Of a stretch of DNA of 63,340 nucleotides, positions 43,084-54,772 are shown piece by piece; position 1 is the stretch's first letter; each line of letters opens with the position of its first letter. Location of the stretch: contig CADBEA010000010.1 of the NCBI GenBank assembly GCA_902793635.1, positions 1 to 63,340 of the forward strand, written 5' to 3'. Both the position numbers and the translations under genes were made by a program. This DNA comes from an uncultured Erysipelotrichaceae bacterium (GTDB lineage: Bacteria; Bacillota_I; Bacilli_A; Erysipelotrichales; Erysipelotrichaceae). The notes below the pieces were generated by a model. It saw only the letters and a list, made by a program, of their open reading frames with translations. It had not been told where the DNA came from and did not search any database.

Positions 43084-44991
43084 ATGAGAAAAATAAACAG
43101 AATACTGCTGAGCGCAGTGATGGCATCCATGGTGCCGGTTACATGTCTTGCTGTCCGGGCTGACCGGGATGAAGACGCCGCTTTTGAAGAATTCATGAGC
43201 AGTGAGTTCAAGGAAGCAATGGAATCAGACTATCTGACGCTGCATTATACCGTGAAAGACTACTCCGGCATGGATATCGACAAGCCGGAGCTGATTGCCG
43301 GCGAACAGAACTGGGAGAGCTATGAAGAAGCGTCCCAGGAAGCTGCCGACACGATCAAGGAACTGAAGTCGTTCGACCGTTCCAAACTGTCCGAAGAGAA
43401 TCAGATCAACTATGACGTCTATCTCTTTTATCTGGAAAGATACAAGGAACTCAACGATATGCCGCTTTTTGACTTCGCTTTTGAACCGAACGGCATACTG
43501 GACAATCTGACCGTCAACTTCACCGAATTCGTATTCTACCGGGAAGAGGATATCAACGATTATCTGGAAGTCCTTTCCACTGTCGACGACTATGTGTATG
43601 AGTGTCTGGAAGTGACGCAGAGACAGGCATCAGAAGGTTATTTTCTCTGTGATCAGGCGCTGGATGAAACGCTGGATTCCATTGATAAATTCGTCGCGAA
43701 AAAGGAAGACAACGAACTGATCATCATCTTCAACAAGAACATGGACGCGATGGAAAGCATCAGTGATGCCGACCGTCAGGAATACAAGGACCGCAACCGT
43801 GAGATCGTACTGAACGAATATATTCCCGCCTATGAAAAAGTCGGTGAGGAACTGGAAAAACTGCGCGGATCACGCAAAGGCGGTGATGCGGTCTATGATC
43901 TTCCCGGCGGCAAGGAGTATTACGAAAGCCTGCTGAAACTGAAGACCAGCACCGACGCCACCGCCCAGGAGATCTTTGATCTCGGTGATCAGTATCTTCA
44001 GAGCATGATGACGGATTATTTTATCGCCGCGTATGCCGGCAAAGGCGATTTCAACGAGACCCGTCCGGAAGAAGACGCGGAAAGCGTGCTGCATTATCTG
44101 CAGGATCATCTTGACGATTTCCCGGAAGGACCGAAGGTGAACTTTGTCGCATCCTATCTGGATCCGAGTGTCGCAAGTCCTTCCACCGTCGCCTACTATA
44201 TGACGCCGCCGATCGATGACGTGACAAGCAACGTGATCCGTATCAACGGCGACCTCGTCGGAGATACCAACGAACTCTTCACGACGCTGGCCCACGAAGG
44301 CTTCCCGGGCCATTGCTATCAGATCACCTGGTTCTTTGACAAGGGTCCGCATCCGCTGCGCAGTGTCGTCAGCAACCAGGGATATACGGAAGGCTGGGCA
44401 ATGTATGTGCAGGATTATGCCTGGCGGCTGTCCGGTCTCAGTGAAGCTTCTGCCGATCTGCAGCGGATGGATCAGAATGTCAATTACCTTCTGAACGCAT
44501 TGTGTGATATCGCCGTCAACGGTCTTGGCTACGACAAGGATGAGCTGACAGAATATATGGGAAGTCTTGGTCTGGATGCCGGTTTCTCGGATTCCATGTA
44601 TGACTTCGTCGTTGCCAATCCGGCTATGATCACGCCGTATGGCATTGGTCTCTTGCAGTTTTTGCGGCTGAAGGATCTGGCGCAGAATTCGCTTGGTGAT
44701 GATTTCAACCTGAAGGATTTCCACGAAGTACTGCTGAGCGGCGGTGACCGTCCGTTCAACCTGGTGGAAGCGGATGTCAGGAAATATATCGAAAACAACG
44801 GTGCTGTTCCGCAGGAAAACAAGCAGGATAATACCCCGCCGCTGCCGATCGTTGATCCGGGAACACCTTCCGACAGCAGCAACAGTGCGGTGCCGATCAT
44901 CTGCGCCGTCGTATGTCTGCTCGGTATCATAGGTGCCTGGCTGTGGCGCCGCCATATCCGCAGAAAGAATGTGTTCGGCGATGAAGCGTAA
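43084..44991 (+). CDS. DUF885-family putative zinc metallopeptidase, membrane-anchored
   Basis: The 635-aa protein has a signal peptide (1-26, ending VRA), a DUF885 domain with the metal motif LAHEGFPGHCYQ (HEGxxGH) and GYTEGWAMYVQDYAW, a Pro/Ser linker (about 585-605) and a C-terminal membrane helix followed by RRHIRRK. It is therefore probably tethered to the outer membrane face without an LPxTG motif. The DUF885 family contains predicted M3/M32-like peptidases of mostly unknown substrate. ung overlaps its 3' end by 11 bp. Confidence 0.9.
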   Translation: MRKINRILLSAVMASMVPVTCLAVRADRDEDAAFEEFMSSEFKEAMESDYLTLHYTVKDYSGMDIDKPELIAGEQNWESYEEASQEAADTIKELKSFDRSKLSEENQINYDVYLFYLERYKELNDMPLFDFAFEPNGILDNLTVNFTEFVFYREEDINDYLEVLSTVDDYVYECLEVTQRQASEGYFLCDQALDETLDSIDKFVAKKEDNELIIIFNKNMDAMESISDADRQEYKDRNREIVLNEYIPAYEKVGEELEKLRGSRKGGDAVYDLPGGKEYYESLLKLKTSTDATAQEIFDLGDQYLQSMMTDYFIAAYAGKGDFNETRPEEDAESVLHYLQDHLDDFPEGPKVNFVASYLDPSVASPSTVAYYMTPPIDDVTSNVIRINGDLVGDTNELFTTLAHEGFPGHCYQITWFFDKGPHPLRSVVSNQGYTEGWAMYVQDYAWRLSGLSEASADLQRMDQNVNYLLNALCDIAVNGLGYDKDELTEYMGSLGLDAGFSDSMYDFVVANPAMITPYGIGLLQFLRLKDLAQNSLGDDFNLKDFHEVLLSGGDRPFNLVEADVRKYIENNGAVPQENKQDNTPPLPIVDPGTPSDSSNSAVPIICAVVCLLGIIGAWLWRRHIRRKNVFGDEA

Positions 44992-45649
44992 TCACTGGAC
45001 GCCGTGGCTGAAGGAGGAATGGCAGCAGCCGTACTTCGTTCAGCTGGCCGCCTTCATTCATGAAGCCTATGAACACCGACAGATCTATCCGCCGAAACAG
45101 CAGGTCTTCTCAGCTTTTGAGAACTGCGACATCGACGACATCAAAGTCGTGATCCTCGGCCAGGATCCCTATCATCAGAAAGGTCAGGCGCACGGTATGT
45201 GCTTCTCGGTCAATCCGGGTGTGCAGATACCGCCGAGCCTTGTCAATATCTTCCGCGAACTGCAGACGGACCTGAACTGTTATATTCCCAACAACGGCTA
45301 TCTGATGCCATGGGCACAGCAGGGAGTCTTTCTGCTCAACACGGTGCTGACCGTGGAAGATTCACATCCCCGCTCGCATGCCGGCCGGGGCTGGGAAACT
45401 TTTACCGATCACGCCATCATGAAAATCAACGAAAAAAAGGAACCGGTTGTCTTCCTGCTGTGGGGAAGGGATGCCCGCAGCAAAGCACCGATGATCGATC
45501 AGAGCAGACACCTGGTTCTCGAAGCGGCGCATCCTTCACCTTTGAGTGCTTATCACGGGTTCTTCGGCTGCCGCCATTTTTCCCGGGCGAATGCTTTTCT
45601 GAAAGAACACGGACAGAAAGAGATCAACTGGCAGGTACCTGACTTATGA
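44981..45649 (+). CDS. ung: uracil-DNA glycosylase
   Basis: The 222-aa family 1 enzyme has the catalytic water-activating loop ILGQDPYHQKGQAHGMCFSV, PSLVNIFREL, VFLLWGRDA and the DNA-intercalation loop HPSPLSAYHGFFG. It excises uracil from DNA. I chose the ATG at 44981, matching the usual N-terminus (HWTPWLKEEW). It overlaps the DUF885 gene and is itself overlapped by folC by four bases, so three unrelated functions share a tight operon. Confidence 0.97.
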   Translation: MKRNHWTPWLKEEWQQPYFVQLAAFIHEAYEHRQIYPPKQQVFSAFENCDIDDIKVVILGQDPYHQKGQAHGMCFSVNPGVQIPPSLVNIFRELQTDLNCYIPNNGYLMPWAQQGVFLLNTVLTVEDSHPRSHAGRGWETFTDHAIMKINEKKEPVVFLLWGRDARSKAPMIDQSRHLVLEAAHPSPLSAYHGFFGCRHFSRANAFLKEHGQKEINWQVPDL

Positions 45650-46872
45650 GCAATACAGATAATACAGTCATTAGAAATGTCGAATGGGTCATGGCGCGGC
45701 ACAGCCGCAGTCATGGCCTTTTGCCAATTCAAACAGTATTGAAAAAATACGGCGATCCCCAGGATCAGCTGAAGGTGATTCATGTGGCCGGCACCAACGG
45801 CAAGGGCAGCACGGTCAACTATCTGCTGGATATCCTGGTGGCCCTGGGTTATAAAACCGGCACGTTTACATCGCCGCATCTTGAACATCACTGCGACCGC
45901 ATCCGCATCAATGGGCAATGGATCCCGGAAGAACGTTTCAATGCCTATGTGGAAGAAATGAAGGATGATATCGAAGAACTGGATCTTGGCATGTTTGAAA
46001 TCGATACATTGATTGCCCTGCGCTGGTTTCTTGAACAGAAAGTCGATTACGCGATTCTTGAATGCGGTATCGGCGGCCGGCTCGACAATACCAATGTCAT
46101 GAAAAAACCGGCGCTGTCGATCATTACGACGATCGGCTATGACCATGTCAAAATGCTCGGCAGCCGCATCGAACAGATCGCTTTTGAAAAGGCCGGCATC
46201 ATCATGCCGTATACTTCCTGCGCCATCGGTTTTCTTCTGCCGAAAGCGGAAAATATCATCCGTCATACAGCATATGCCCGCCATGGCGCCGTCTCTTCAG
46301 CGAAGCGCTGGTACCGGGAGAAGGGCCTGTATGAATTTGTCTACCGCAATCATGTCTATACCGTTCAGGGAGCCGCCTATCAGAAACGCAATGCCGCTCT
46401 GGCACTGCATGCCGCATGGCTGCTTGGTCTCGATATCGGCAGTGAGAAAGTGAAGGAAGCAGTCGCTGTTTCGCAATGGAAAGGACGTTTCGAGACGGTG
46501 TCAAAGAATCCGCTGATCGTCATTGACGGCGCTCACAATGAAGAAGGTGTCAGGGCACTCTGCGCGAGTGCCGCCGCCTTGCCGAAGCCGCTGCGTATCG
46601 TTTTCAGTGCTTTGCGTGACAAACCGGGCAGAAAGATGGCGCAGATGCTGAAGGACAGCTGCGAGAAACTTTATATCACACACTTCGAATTTTACCGGGC
46701 GGACACGCTGGACGGTCTTTCCGTCAACGGCGCTGAAATTGTTGAAGACTGGCAGGAAGCGATCCGCAAAGCTGTCGCGTATTCAGCGGAAGGAAGCACG
46801 CTGATCACCGGTTCTCTGTATTTTATTTCCGATGTGCGTGAATATCTTCTGAATGCATCCGAAAATGCGTGA
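45646..46872 (+). CDS. folC: folylpolyglutamate synthase / dihydrofolate synthase
   Basis: The 408-aa Mur-ligase-like protein has the P-loop HVAGTNGKGST, TGTFTSPHL, LECGIGGRLDNTN and VIDGAHNEEG. It adds glutamates to folates and, in bifunctional forms, makes dihydrofolate. The ATG overlaps the ung stop. The glgC promoter lies 50 bp downstream. No other folate genes are nearby. Confidence 0.94.
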   Translation: MSNTDNTVIRNVEWVMARHSRSHGLLPIQTVLKKYGDPQDQLKVIHVAGTNGKGSTVNYLLDILVALGYKTGTFTSPHLEHHCDRIRINGQWIPEERFNAYVEEMKDDIEELDLGMFEIDTLIALRWFLEQKVDYAILECGIGGRLDNTNVMKKPALSIITTIGYDHVKMLGSRIEQIAFEKAGIIMPYTSCAIGFLLPKAENIIRHTAYARHGAVSSAKRWYREKGLYEFVYRNHVYTVQGAAYQKRNAALALHAAWLLGLDIGSEKVKEAVAVSQWKGRFETVSKNPLIVIDGAHNEEGVRALCASAAALPKPLRIVFSALRDKPGRKMAQMLKDSCEKLYITHFEFYRADTLDGLSVNGAEIVEDWQEAIRKAVAYSAEGSTLITGSLYFISDVREYLLNASENA

Positions 46873-46922
46873 AATGAGTTAAAAACGCAGGATTTTACAG
46901 TACAAATCAAATGGTTCTGTAA

Positions 46923-46928
46923 TATAAT
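46923..46928 (+). promoter_or_regulatory. -10 box of the glgCDA operon
   Basis: TATAAT lies 38 bp before glgC. TTTACA at 46894-46899 is too far (23 bp) to be a normal -35 partner. Confidence 0.5.
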
Positions 46929-46966
46929 GAAAATACAAAGCGAATCGTTGCAGGAGGCTAATTATA

Positions 46967-48100
46967 ATGAGAGCTAATACTATGGTGGCCATGATCCTCG
47001 CAGGCGGAAGAGGTACCCGTCTTTTGGACTTGACCAAAAAAGTCGCTAAGCCGGCTGTCCATTTCGGTGGCAAATACCGTATTATCGACTTCCCACTCAG
47101 TAACTGTGCAAACTCCGGTATTTCCACGGTCGGTGTTCTGACACAGTACGAATCTGTTCTTTTAAATGCGTATGTAGCCAAGGACCAGTTCTGGGGCCTG
47201 GATACAAACGACGGCGGCGTTTATGTTCTGACACCGCGTGAAACAGACCAGAAAGGTTTTGACGTTTACCGTGGAACAGCAGATGCCATCACCCAGAATA
47301 TCGACTTCCTGGATCAGGTCGATCCGGAATATGTCCTGGTTCTTTCCGGTGACCACATCTACAAGATGAACTATGACAAAATGCTGCAGTACCACAAGGA
47401 AAAGAAGGCAGACGCAACAATCGCCGTTCTGCAGGTTTCTCTGAAGGAAGCATCCCGTTTCGGTATCATGAACTGCGATGAGAACGACATGATCTATGAG
47501 TTCGAAGAAAAACCGGCTCATCCGAAGTCCACTCTCGCATCCATGGGTATTTACATTTTCACATACAAGACACTGAGAAAATACCTGCTTGCCGATGACA
47601 AGAATCCGAATTCCAGCCATGACTTCGGTCACGACCTGATCCCGGCTTATCTGAATGACGGCAAGGTTCTGGCAGCCTGGAGATTCAAGGGCTACTGGAA
47701 GGATGTAGGAACCGTTGATTCTCTCTGGGAATCCAACATGGACCTGCTCAAGCAGAACAATGAACTGGATCTCGGTGATGATTCCTGGAAGATCTATACC
47801 GAAGATGTCAATGCTCTGCCTCAGTACATCGGTGAAGAAGCGAAGATCGACAACTCCTATATCACACAGGGCAGCGTTGTTCTGGGTACAGTCAAGAATT
47901 CTGTCCTCGGTACGAACTGCTATGTAGGCAAGGGTGCCAAGGTCGTTGACACGGTTGTCAACCCGGGTGCCAAGATCGGTGAAGGTGCAAAGGTCACACG
48001 CTGCATCGTCGCGGATGATGTCGAAATCGCACCGGGCGCAGTTGTCGGTTCCGCTGACAGCGAGAACATCGAACTGATCGCCAAAAAGGTTACAGAGTAG
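46967..48100 (+). CDS. glgC: glucose-1-phosphate adenylyltransferase, catalytic subunit
   Basis: The 377-aa nucleotidyltransferase has [20 protein letters not shown] and [16 protein letters not shown], plus a C-terminal left-handed beta-helix (from about 285, [14 protein letters not shown]). It makes ADP-glucose from glucose-1-phosphate and ATP, the committed step of glycogen synthesis. The lysine and arginine active-site region is intact, unlike in GlgD. The start follows AGGAGG. It is first in glgC-glgD-glgA. Confidence 0.97.
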   Translation: MRANTMVAMILAGGRGTRLLDLTKKVAKPAVHFGGKYRIIDFPLSNCANSGISTVGVLTQYESVLLNAYVAKDQFWGLDTNDGGVYVLTPRETDQKGFDVYRGTADAITQNIDFLDQVDPEYVLVLSGDHIYKMNYDKMLQYHKEKKADATIAVLQVSLKEASRFGIMNCDENDMIYEFEEKPAHPKSTLASMGIYIFTYKTLRKYLLADDKNPNSSHDFGHDLIPAYLNDGKVLAAWRFKGYWKDVGTVDSLWESNMDLLKQNNELDLGDDSWKIYTEDVNALPQYIGEEAKIDNSYITQGSVVLGTVKNSVLGTNCYVGKGAKVVDTVVNPGAKIGEGAKVTRCIVADDVEIAPGAVVGSADSENIELIAKKVTE

Positions 48101-48113
48101 GAGGATCTGATCA

Positions 48114-49226
48114 ATGAAAGCACTGGGTATCATTAGTTTTGAAGACAATACCGCTCATGTCGAAGGTCTGGAAGAACACCGTCCGGTACCGGCGATCTCT
48201 TTCCTGGGTCGCTATCGCGTGATCGACTTTATCCTCAGTAACATGACAAACTCCGGCATGGATAATGTTCAGGTTTACTGCAAGGAAAAACCGCGTAACT
48301 TAATCGAACATCTGGGCGAGGGCACAAATTACAACATCAACTCCAAGCGCGGCAAGCTGCGTGTTCTGTATGGTGAAAAGAACTTCTCTTCACCGGTATA
48401 CAACCATGATATCGCCAACTACATGCTCAACATGCAGTACATCGAAGGCGACCGCAATCCGTATGTCGTCGTCGCTCCGAGTTACTTCGTTTACAGTCTG
48501 GATTTCAGCACTGTGCTCGACGCTCATGTTGAATCCGGCGCAGACGTAACAGTTCTCTATACTTCCACAAGTGAAGCAAAGACAAGCTTCCTGGGCTGCG
48601 ACGTCCTGACACTGGACAAAGAAAAGAACGTTACCGCATTCGACAAGAACCGCGGCAACACAAAGACAAAGAATGTATCACTTGAAGCCTATGTCATGAC
48701 AAAGAAGCTGTTCATTGAACTGGTCAAGAAAGCTGCTGCTACCTCCTCTCTGTACTGGTTCAAGGACATCCTCAGAGATTCACTCGGCGAACTGAAGATC
48801 AAGGGTTATCCGGTCAGAGGTTTCGTTGCCTGCATCAACACTCTTGAAGCTTACTTCAAGACAAGCATGGCACTGAGAGACAGAAGTGTCGCCGCCGGAC
48901 TCTTCAAGCCGGGATGGCCGGTCTACACACAGACCAGCGACTCCAGCCCGACAATGTACAGAACCGGCTCAAGTGTCACCGGCAGCGTTGTTGCCAACGG
49001 CGCCGTGATCGAAGGCAAGGTTGAGAATTCCATTATCAGCCGTGGCGTTACGATTTCCAAAGGCGCAGTTGTCAAGAACTGCATCCTCCTGCCAGGTGCA
49101 TTCATCGGTGAAAAGGCAAAACTGGATCACGTCGTTGTTGACAAGTATGCCATCATCCACCATGTAAAGGAACTGAAAGGTACAGACGAAGAACCGGTTT
49201 ACGTTGCAAGAAGAGACCGGATCTGA
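48114..49226 (+). CDS. glgD: GlgD, non-catalytic ADP-glucose pyrophosphorylase subunit
   Basis: This 370-aa paralogue of GlgC keeps the fold (YRVIDFILSNMTNSGMDNV; beta-helix from about 285). It has lost the N-terminal GGRGTRL loop; the corresponding stretch reads GIISFEDNTAHVEGLEEHRP. In Firmicutes GlgD associates with GlgC as a heterotetramer and modifies its activity. It starts 13 bp after glgC behind AGGAGG and is followed 24 bp later by glgA. Confidence 0.96.
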   Translation: MKALGIISFEDNTAHVEGLEEHRPVPAISFLGRYRVIDFILSNMTNSGMDNVQVYCKEKPRNLIEHLGEGTNYNINSKRGKLRVLYGEKNFSSPVYNHDIANYMLNMQYIEGDRNPYVVVAPSYFVYSLDFSTVLDAHVESGADVTVLYTSTSEAKTSFLGCDVLTLDKEKNVTAFDKNRGNTKTKNVSLEAYVMTKKLFIELVKKAAATSSLYWFKDILRDSLGELKIKGYPVRGFVACINTLEAYFKTSMALRDRSVAAGLFKPGWPVYTQTSDSSPTMYRTGSSVTGSVVANGAVIEGKVENSIISRGVTISKGAVVKNCILLPGAFIGEKAKLDHVVVDKYAIIHHVKELKGTDEEPVYVARRDRI

Positions 49227-49250
49227 GTCACATCGAGAAGGAGATAGAAT

Positions 49251-50705
49251 ATGACAAGATCCATACTGTTTGTTGGCGGTGAAGCACTGCCGTTCATCAA
49301 GACCGGCGGACTTGCGGATGTTCTCGGCGCTCTGCCGAAAGCATTGGCGAAGCGCGGCCATGATGTACGCGTTGTCATCCCGCTCTATAAGAAGGTCATT
49401 GAGAAATACTATGACCAGCTTGAAAGACTGGGAACCATCCAGGTTCATTCCGGATGGATCGATCAACCGGCAACATATTACACAGCAACGGTCGACGGTG
49501 TCGTTTATTACTTCATTGAACATCAGGGATACTTTGAAAGAGATGCCCTGTATGGCTATGAAGATGACGGCGAAAGATTCGCATTCTTCCAGAGATCCGT
49601 ACTGGACATGATTTATTTCATTAACTGGTGGCCGAACATCATCCACAGCAATGACTGGCAGACAGGTATGATTCCGCTGCTTTGCCACGCATGCTATGCG
49701 GATGACTATCGCTATCAGCAGATCAAGCATGTCTATACGATCCATAACCTGGCTTTCCAGGGCAACTTCGGTGTCGATATGCTGCCGAGCTGCCTGGGTC
49801 TGGATTACAGCTATTTTGACAACGGTTCCATTAAGTTCGATTCCGGTATTTCCTTCATGAAGGCCGGTATCGTATATGCTGACAAGATCACGACCGTTTC
49901 TCCGACATACTCCAACGAGATCCTGACGGAAGCGTACGGCGAGAGAATGGACAGCGTCCTTCGTTACAGAAGAGAAGACCTCTGGGGCATTGTCAACGGT
50001 ATCGATACCGTTCAGTGGGACCCGAAGACAGACCCGCTGCTGGTCAAGAACTATGACGTCCGTTCCTATGTATCCGGCAAGAAAGCCAACAAGAAGGCTC
50101 TGCAGGAAGAACTCGGACTGGAAGTCAGGGAAGATGTACCGCTGATCGGTCTGGTATCCCGTCTGACGAACCAGAAGGGCGTCTACATGATCACTGACAG
50201 AATCAGAGAAATCATGGCGATGGACGTTCAGTTCGCTGTACTGGGAACCGGTGAAGCAAATGCTGAAAATGCCTTCAAGTGGATGGAGAGCGAATACAAG
50301 GGCAAGGCAGTTTACTACTGCGGCTATAACGAAGAACTGGCTCACCGCATCTATGCTGGTGCCGACCTGTTCCTGATGCCGTCCCTGTATGAGCCGTGCG
50401 GAATCGGCCAGCTGAATTCAATGCGTTACGGCACCCTGCCGCTCGTACGTGAAACCGGCGGTCTGAAAGACACCGTACATCCATACAACCAGTACACCGG
50501 CGAAGGCAACGGCTTCTCCTTCTGGGCAGCCAACGCTGACGATATGGTATACACACTGCGTTGGGCAGTTGAGCAGTACTATAACAACAAGCCGGGCTGG
50601 AAGGGCCTCATCAAGAGTGCCATGAACACAGACGTCAGCTGGGATCAGAGTGCAGATATCTATGAAGAACTGTACTACACGATCTGCAACTGGCCGGATG
50701 AATAA
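49251..50705 (+). CDS. glgA: glycogen synthase (ADP-glucose)
   Basis: The 484-aa GT5 enzyme has the ADP-glucose site KTGGLADVLGALPKAL near the N-terminus, HSNDWQTGMIPLL, SRLTNQKG, and the catalytic EPCGIGQLNSMRYGTLPLVRETGGL segment near the C-terminus. It extends alpha-1,4-glucan chains from ADP-glucose supplied by GlgC/GlgD. It is the last gene of the glgCDA operon, with a terminator 30 bp downstream. Confidence 0.97.
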   Translation: MTRSILFVGGEALPFIKTGGLADVLGALPKALAKRGHDVRVVIPLYKKVIEKYYDQLERLGTIQVHSGWIDQPATYYTATVDGVVYYFIEHQGYFERDALYGYEDDGERFAFFQRSVLDMIYFINWWPNIIHSNDWQTGMIPLLCHACYADDYRYQQIKHVYTIHNLAFQGNFGVDMLPSCLGLDYSYFDNGSIKFDSGISFMKAGIVYADKITTVSPTYSNEILTEAYGERMDSVLRYRREDLWGIVNGIDTVQWDPKTDPLLVKNYDVRSYVSGKKANKKALQEELGLEVREDVPLIGLVSRLTNQKGVYMITDRIREIMAMDVQFAVLGTGEANAENAFKWMESEYKGKAVYYCGYNEELAHRIYAGADLFLMPSLYEPCGIGQLNSMRYGTLPLVRETGGLKDTVHPYNQYTGEGNGFSFWAANADDMVYTLRWAVEQYYNNKPGWKGLIKSAMNTDVSWDQSADIYEELYYTICNWPDE

Positions 50706-50734
50706 TCCTGTTCAGCAATCTGTAAAATGAGTTA

Positions 50735-50765
50735 AGCCAGTCCTGAAAAACGGGCTGGCTTTTCT
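50735..50765 (+). terminator. intrinsic terminator after glgA
   Basis: AGCCAG-CC (50735-50743) pairs with GG-CTGGCT (50752-50760, one mismatch), followed by T. Confidence 0.8.
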
Positions 50766-50868
50766 GTCTTATTTCCCGGGAAACAGAGTTTCACGGCTTG
50801 TGAAAAAAGCGGCCGGAAAAACTTGTGTTTCAGGGTCAAATGTCATCAAAAAATATCCATTGCCAACT

Positions 50869-50896
50869 CCCATTAGAACGTATGGGGTGGTATAAT
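50869..50896 (+). promoter_or_regulatory. pgk promoter region with CCCAT-N8-ATGGG dyad
   Basis: TATAAT (50891-50896) lies 35 bp before pgk. Just upstream, CCCAT (50869-50873) and ATGGG (50882-50886) form a dyad where the -35 region should be, and TTGCCA (50860-50865) is too distant. The dyad may bind a regulator. It does not match the CggR operator. Confidence 0.5.
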
Positions 50897-50930
50897 ATGC
50901 GTAACGACAAGAAGGAGGAATAATTTATAT

Positions 50931-52112
50931 ATGTCCAAAGTTACGGTGAAAGACCTGGACGTTAGAGGCAAGCACGTAATTGTTCGTGTTGATTTTAACG
51001 TACCTCACAAAGGAGACGTCATCACAGACGATAATCGTGTCCGTGCGGCGCTTCCGACCATCAATTACCTGACAGAAAATGGCGCAAAAGTACTGCTCTT
51101 AAGCCATTTAGGCAAGGTAAAGACTGATGAAGACAAGGCAAAGAATGATATGTCCATCGTTGCCAAGCGTCTGGCAGAAGTTCAGAGCGCTCCTGTTACA
51201 TTCGTCAATGCGACAAGAGGTGAAGAACTTGAAGCAGCTGTCAAGGCACAGGAAGATGGTTCAATCGTTCTGATGCAGAACACACGTTATGAGAAGGGCG
51301 AATCCAAGAACGATCCGGAACTCGGTGCTTACTGGGCTTCCCTCGGTGATCTGTTCGTTGAAGATGCATTCGGTTCTGTTCACAGAGCTCACGCATCCAC
51401 AGTCGGTATCGCTTCTCATCTACCGAGTGCACTTGGTTTCCTGGTTGAAAAGGAAGTCAATGTTCTGGGCAAGGCATTAAATGATCCGGAAAGACCGCTG
51501 GTTGCCATCCTTGGCGGCGCTAAGGTTTCCGACAAGATCGCTGTTATTGAAAACCTGCTGAAGATCGCTGACAAAGTTCTGATCGGCGGCGGTATGTCCT
51601 ACACATTCTCTGTTGCTCAGGGCGGCAAGATCGGTACATCCCTGCTCGAAGCTGACAGAGTTGAACTCGCAAAAGAATTCCTGAAGAAGGGTGAAGGCAA
51701 ACTGTTCTTACCTGTTGACACAGTCGTTGCCAATGATTTCTCCAATCCGACAGAGATCAAGACCGTAAAAGCAGGCGAAATTCCTGATGGATTCATGGGC
51801 CTGGATATTGGTCCGGAAACTGTTGAACTCTTCAAGAAGCAGCTCGAAGGCGCAAAGACAGTCTTCTGGAATGGCCCGATGGGTGTATTCGAAGACGAAA
51901 GATTCGCTGTAGGCACAATTGAAATCTGCAAGACACTGGCCAACCTCGAAGGTGCTACAACCATCATCGGCGGCGGTGACTCTGCTTCCGCAGCCAAGAA
52001 CCTTGGCTTCGCAGAGAAATTCAGCCACATCTCCACCGGCGGCGGCGCATCTCTCGAATTCATGGAAGGAAAGGATCTGCCGGGTATCTCCATTATCCCG
52101 GATAAGGAATAA
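50931..52112 (+). CDS. pgk: phosphoglycerate kinase
   Basis: The 393-aa enzyme has the signature [32 protein letters not shown] and the nucleotide-binding GGGDSASAA near the C-terminus. It produces ATP from 1,3-bisphosphoglycerate. Upstream AGGAGG is strong. It leads pgk-tpiA-eno; gap and phosphoglycerate mutase genes, often in this operon, are absent here. A-ending and T-ending codons are more common than in the neighbouring genes by eye, which suggests selection for high expression. Confidence 0.98.
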   Translation: MSKVTVKDLDVRGKHVIVRVDFNVPHKGDVITDDNRVRAALPTINYLTENGAKVLLLSHLGKVKTDEDKAKNDMSIVAKRLAEVQSAPVTFVNATRGEELEAAVKAQEDGSIVLMQNTRYEKGESKNDPELGAYWASLGDLFVEDAFGSVHRAHASTVGIASHLPSALGFLVEKEVNVLGKALNDPERPLVAILGGAKVSDKIAVIENLLKIADKVLIGGGMSYTFSVAQGGKIGTSLLEADRVELAKEFLKKGEGKLFLPVDTVVANDFSNPTEIKTVKAGEIPDGFMGLDIGPETVELFKKQLEGAKTVFWNGPMGVFEDERFAVGTIEICKTLANLEGATTIIGGGDSASAAKNLGFAEKFSHISTGGGASLEFMEGKDLPGISIIPDKE

Positions 52113-52117
52113 TCAAT

Positions 52118-52870
52118 ATGGCAAGAAAACCTGTAATTTTTGGTAACTGGAAAATGAATAAAACTCCTTCTGAAGCTCTCGAGTTCATGAAGGGTATTGA
52201 AGAAGTACTGACAGGTACAGAAGCTGCTGACTATGGTGTCGGTGCTCCGTTCGTAGACCTGGATGTCTGCGTTAAGAACGCCAAGAACCTCCTGATCGCT
52301 GCTGAAAACTGCAACGAAAAGGACAGCGGTGCATATACCGGTGAAGTATCTGTTCCGATGCTGAAGGAAGTTGGCGTAAGCCACTGCATCATCGGCCATT
52401 CCGAAAGACGTACATACTATGCTGAAACAGACGCTGCCTGCGCTGCCAAGTGCAAGAGACTGCTGGCTGACGACATCGTACCGATTCTCTGCATCGGTGA
52501 AACAGAAGCACAGTATGATGCCGGTGAAACAGCTGAAGTTATCAAGAATCAGCTGACCGGTTCCCTGGCAGGTCTGACTGCTGCTGAAGTTGCCAAGATG
52601 GTTATCGCTTATGAACCGATCTGGGCTATCGGCACAGGCAAGAGCGCTACAAAGGAAATCGCAGAAGATTGCTGCAAGTGCGTTCGTGAAAACGTCAAGG
52701 CTCTCTATGATGAGGCTACAGCTGAAGCAGTACGCATTCAGTATGGCGGATCCGTTAAACCGAACAACATCGCTGAATACATGGCTTGCCCGGATATCGA
52801 CGGTGCTCTGATCGGCGGCGCTTCTCTGAAAGTTGATTCCTTCAAGGAAATCATCGACGCAACAAAATAA
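52118..52870 (+). CDS. tpiA: triosephosphate isomerase
   Basis: The 250-aa TIM barrel has the substrate site GNWKMNK, catalytic His in IIGHSERR, catalytic Glu in AYEPIWAIGTG, and the phosphate-binding YGGSVKPNN. It interconverts dihydroxyacetone phosphate and glyceraldehyde-3-phosphate. It lies 5 bp after pgk, so the two are cotranscribed. Confidence 0.98.
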   Translation: MARKPVIFGNWKMNKTPSEALEFMKGIEEVLTGTEAADYGVGAPFVDLDVCVKNAKNLLIAAENCNEKDSGAYTGEVSVPMLKEVGVSHCIIGHSERRTYYAETDAACAAKCKRLLADDIVPILCIGETEAQYDAGETAEVIKNQLTGSLAGLTAAEVAKMVIAYEPIWAIGTGKSATKEIAEDCCKCVRENVKALYDEATAEAVRIQYGGSVKPNNIAEYMACPDIDGALIGGASLKVDSFKEIIDATK

Positions 52871-52912
52871 GTTTTCTACTCAGAAATCACTGAGAGAATA
52901 GGTAATCAATAG

Positions 52913-54274
<1,362 letters not shown>

Positions 54275-54307
54275 TTCATTCACGCATTTAACTGATTGAT
54301 TTACCTT

Positions 54308-54338
54308 TAAAAGAGATCCTCATCCGGATCTCTTTTTT
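54308..54338 (+). terminator. intrinsic terminator after eno
   Basis: AAAAGAGATCC (54309-54319) pairs with GGATCTCTTTT (54326-54336), followed by T. Confidence 0.92.
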
Positions 54339-54342
54339 CTGT

Positions 54343-54371
54343 TTGCATGCAATGGAACAGGGTGCTATAAT
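54343..54371 (+). promoter_or_regulatory. secG promoter
   Basis: TTGCAT (54343-54348) and TATAAT (54366-54371) are 17 bp apart and lie directly after the eno terminator. Confidence 0.8.
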
Positions 54372-54399
54372 AAGCGAGCATATGCGAAAGGAGCTTTGC

Positions 54400-54621
54400 A
54401 TGCTTAACGCGTTAATTATGATCGTATCAGCAATGATCATTATTCTGTCATTGCTTCAAAGTGGAAAATCCGACGGTATCTCCGGGGCCTTCTCCGGCCG
54501 CGGCGGTTTGAATCTCTTTGCCAATACGAAGGAGAGAGGATCAGAAAAGATTATTTCCAATATGACACTCGTTCTCGGTGTTGTATACTTTGCGTTGATT
54601 ATTCTGGTCAGAATCGTATAA
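54400..54621 (+). CDS. secG: preprotein translocase subunit SecG
   Basis: The 73-aa protein has two membrane helices (about 3-19 and 52-72) separated by the SecG loop LLQSGKSDGISGAFSGRGG, with the conserved LQSGK and GxxG features. It joins SecYE in the translocon. I chose the ATG at 54400 behind AAAGGAG; an upstream in-frame start at 54343 would overlap the promoter. secG before rnr and smpB is a common Firmicute arrangement. Confidence 0.94.
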   Translation: MLNALIMIVSAMIIILSLLQSGKSDGISGAFSGRGGLNLFANTKERGSEKIISNMTLVLGVVYFALIILVRIV

Positions 54622-54655
54622 CGAACGCCGTATCCGGCATACAGAGTGATGAAGA

Positions 54656-54692
54656 AACAGTCAGGAATCCACGGTTCCGGCTGTTTTTTTCT
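54656..54692 (+). terminator. intrinsic terminator after secG
   Basis: AACAGTC-GGAA and TTCC-GGCTGTT form an imperfect stem ending in seven T. Confidence 0.75.
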
Positions 54693-54772
54693 GGTATCAA
54701 TCCGGCCGGAAAACCGTTACCATAGTATCAGGTGATTATTTCTGAAATACAGACAAACAGAAGGGAAACATA

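Noticed and set aside
48969..50345. 458-codon minus-strand open frame
   Set aside because: It is antisense to glgD and glgA; no domain is recognisable and there is no ribosome-binding site.
50860..50896. TTGCCA as the -35 box of pgk
   Set aside because: The 25-bp gap to TATAAT is too long for a standard promoter.
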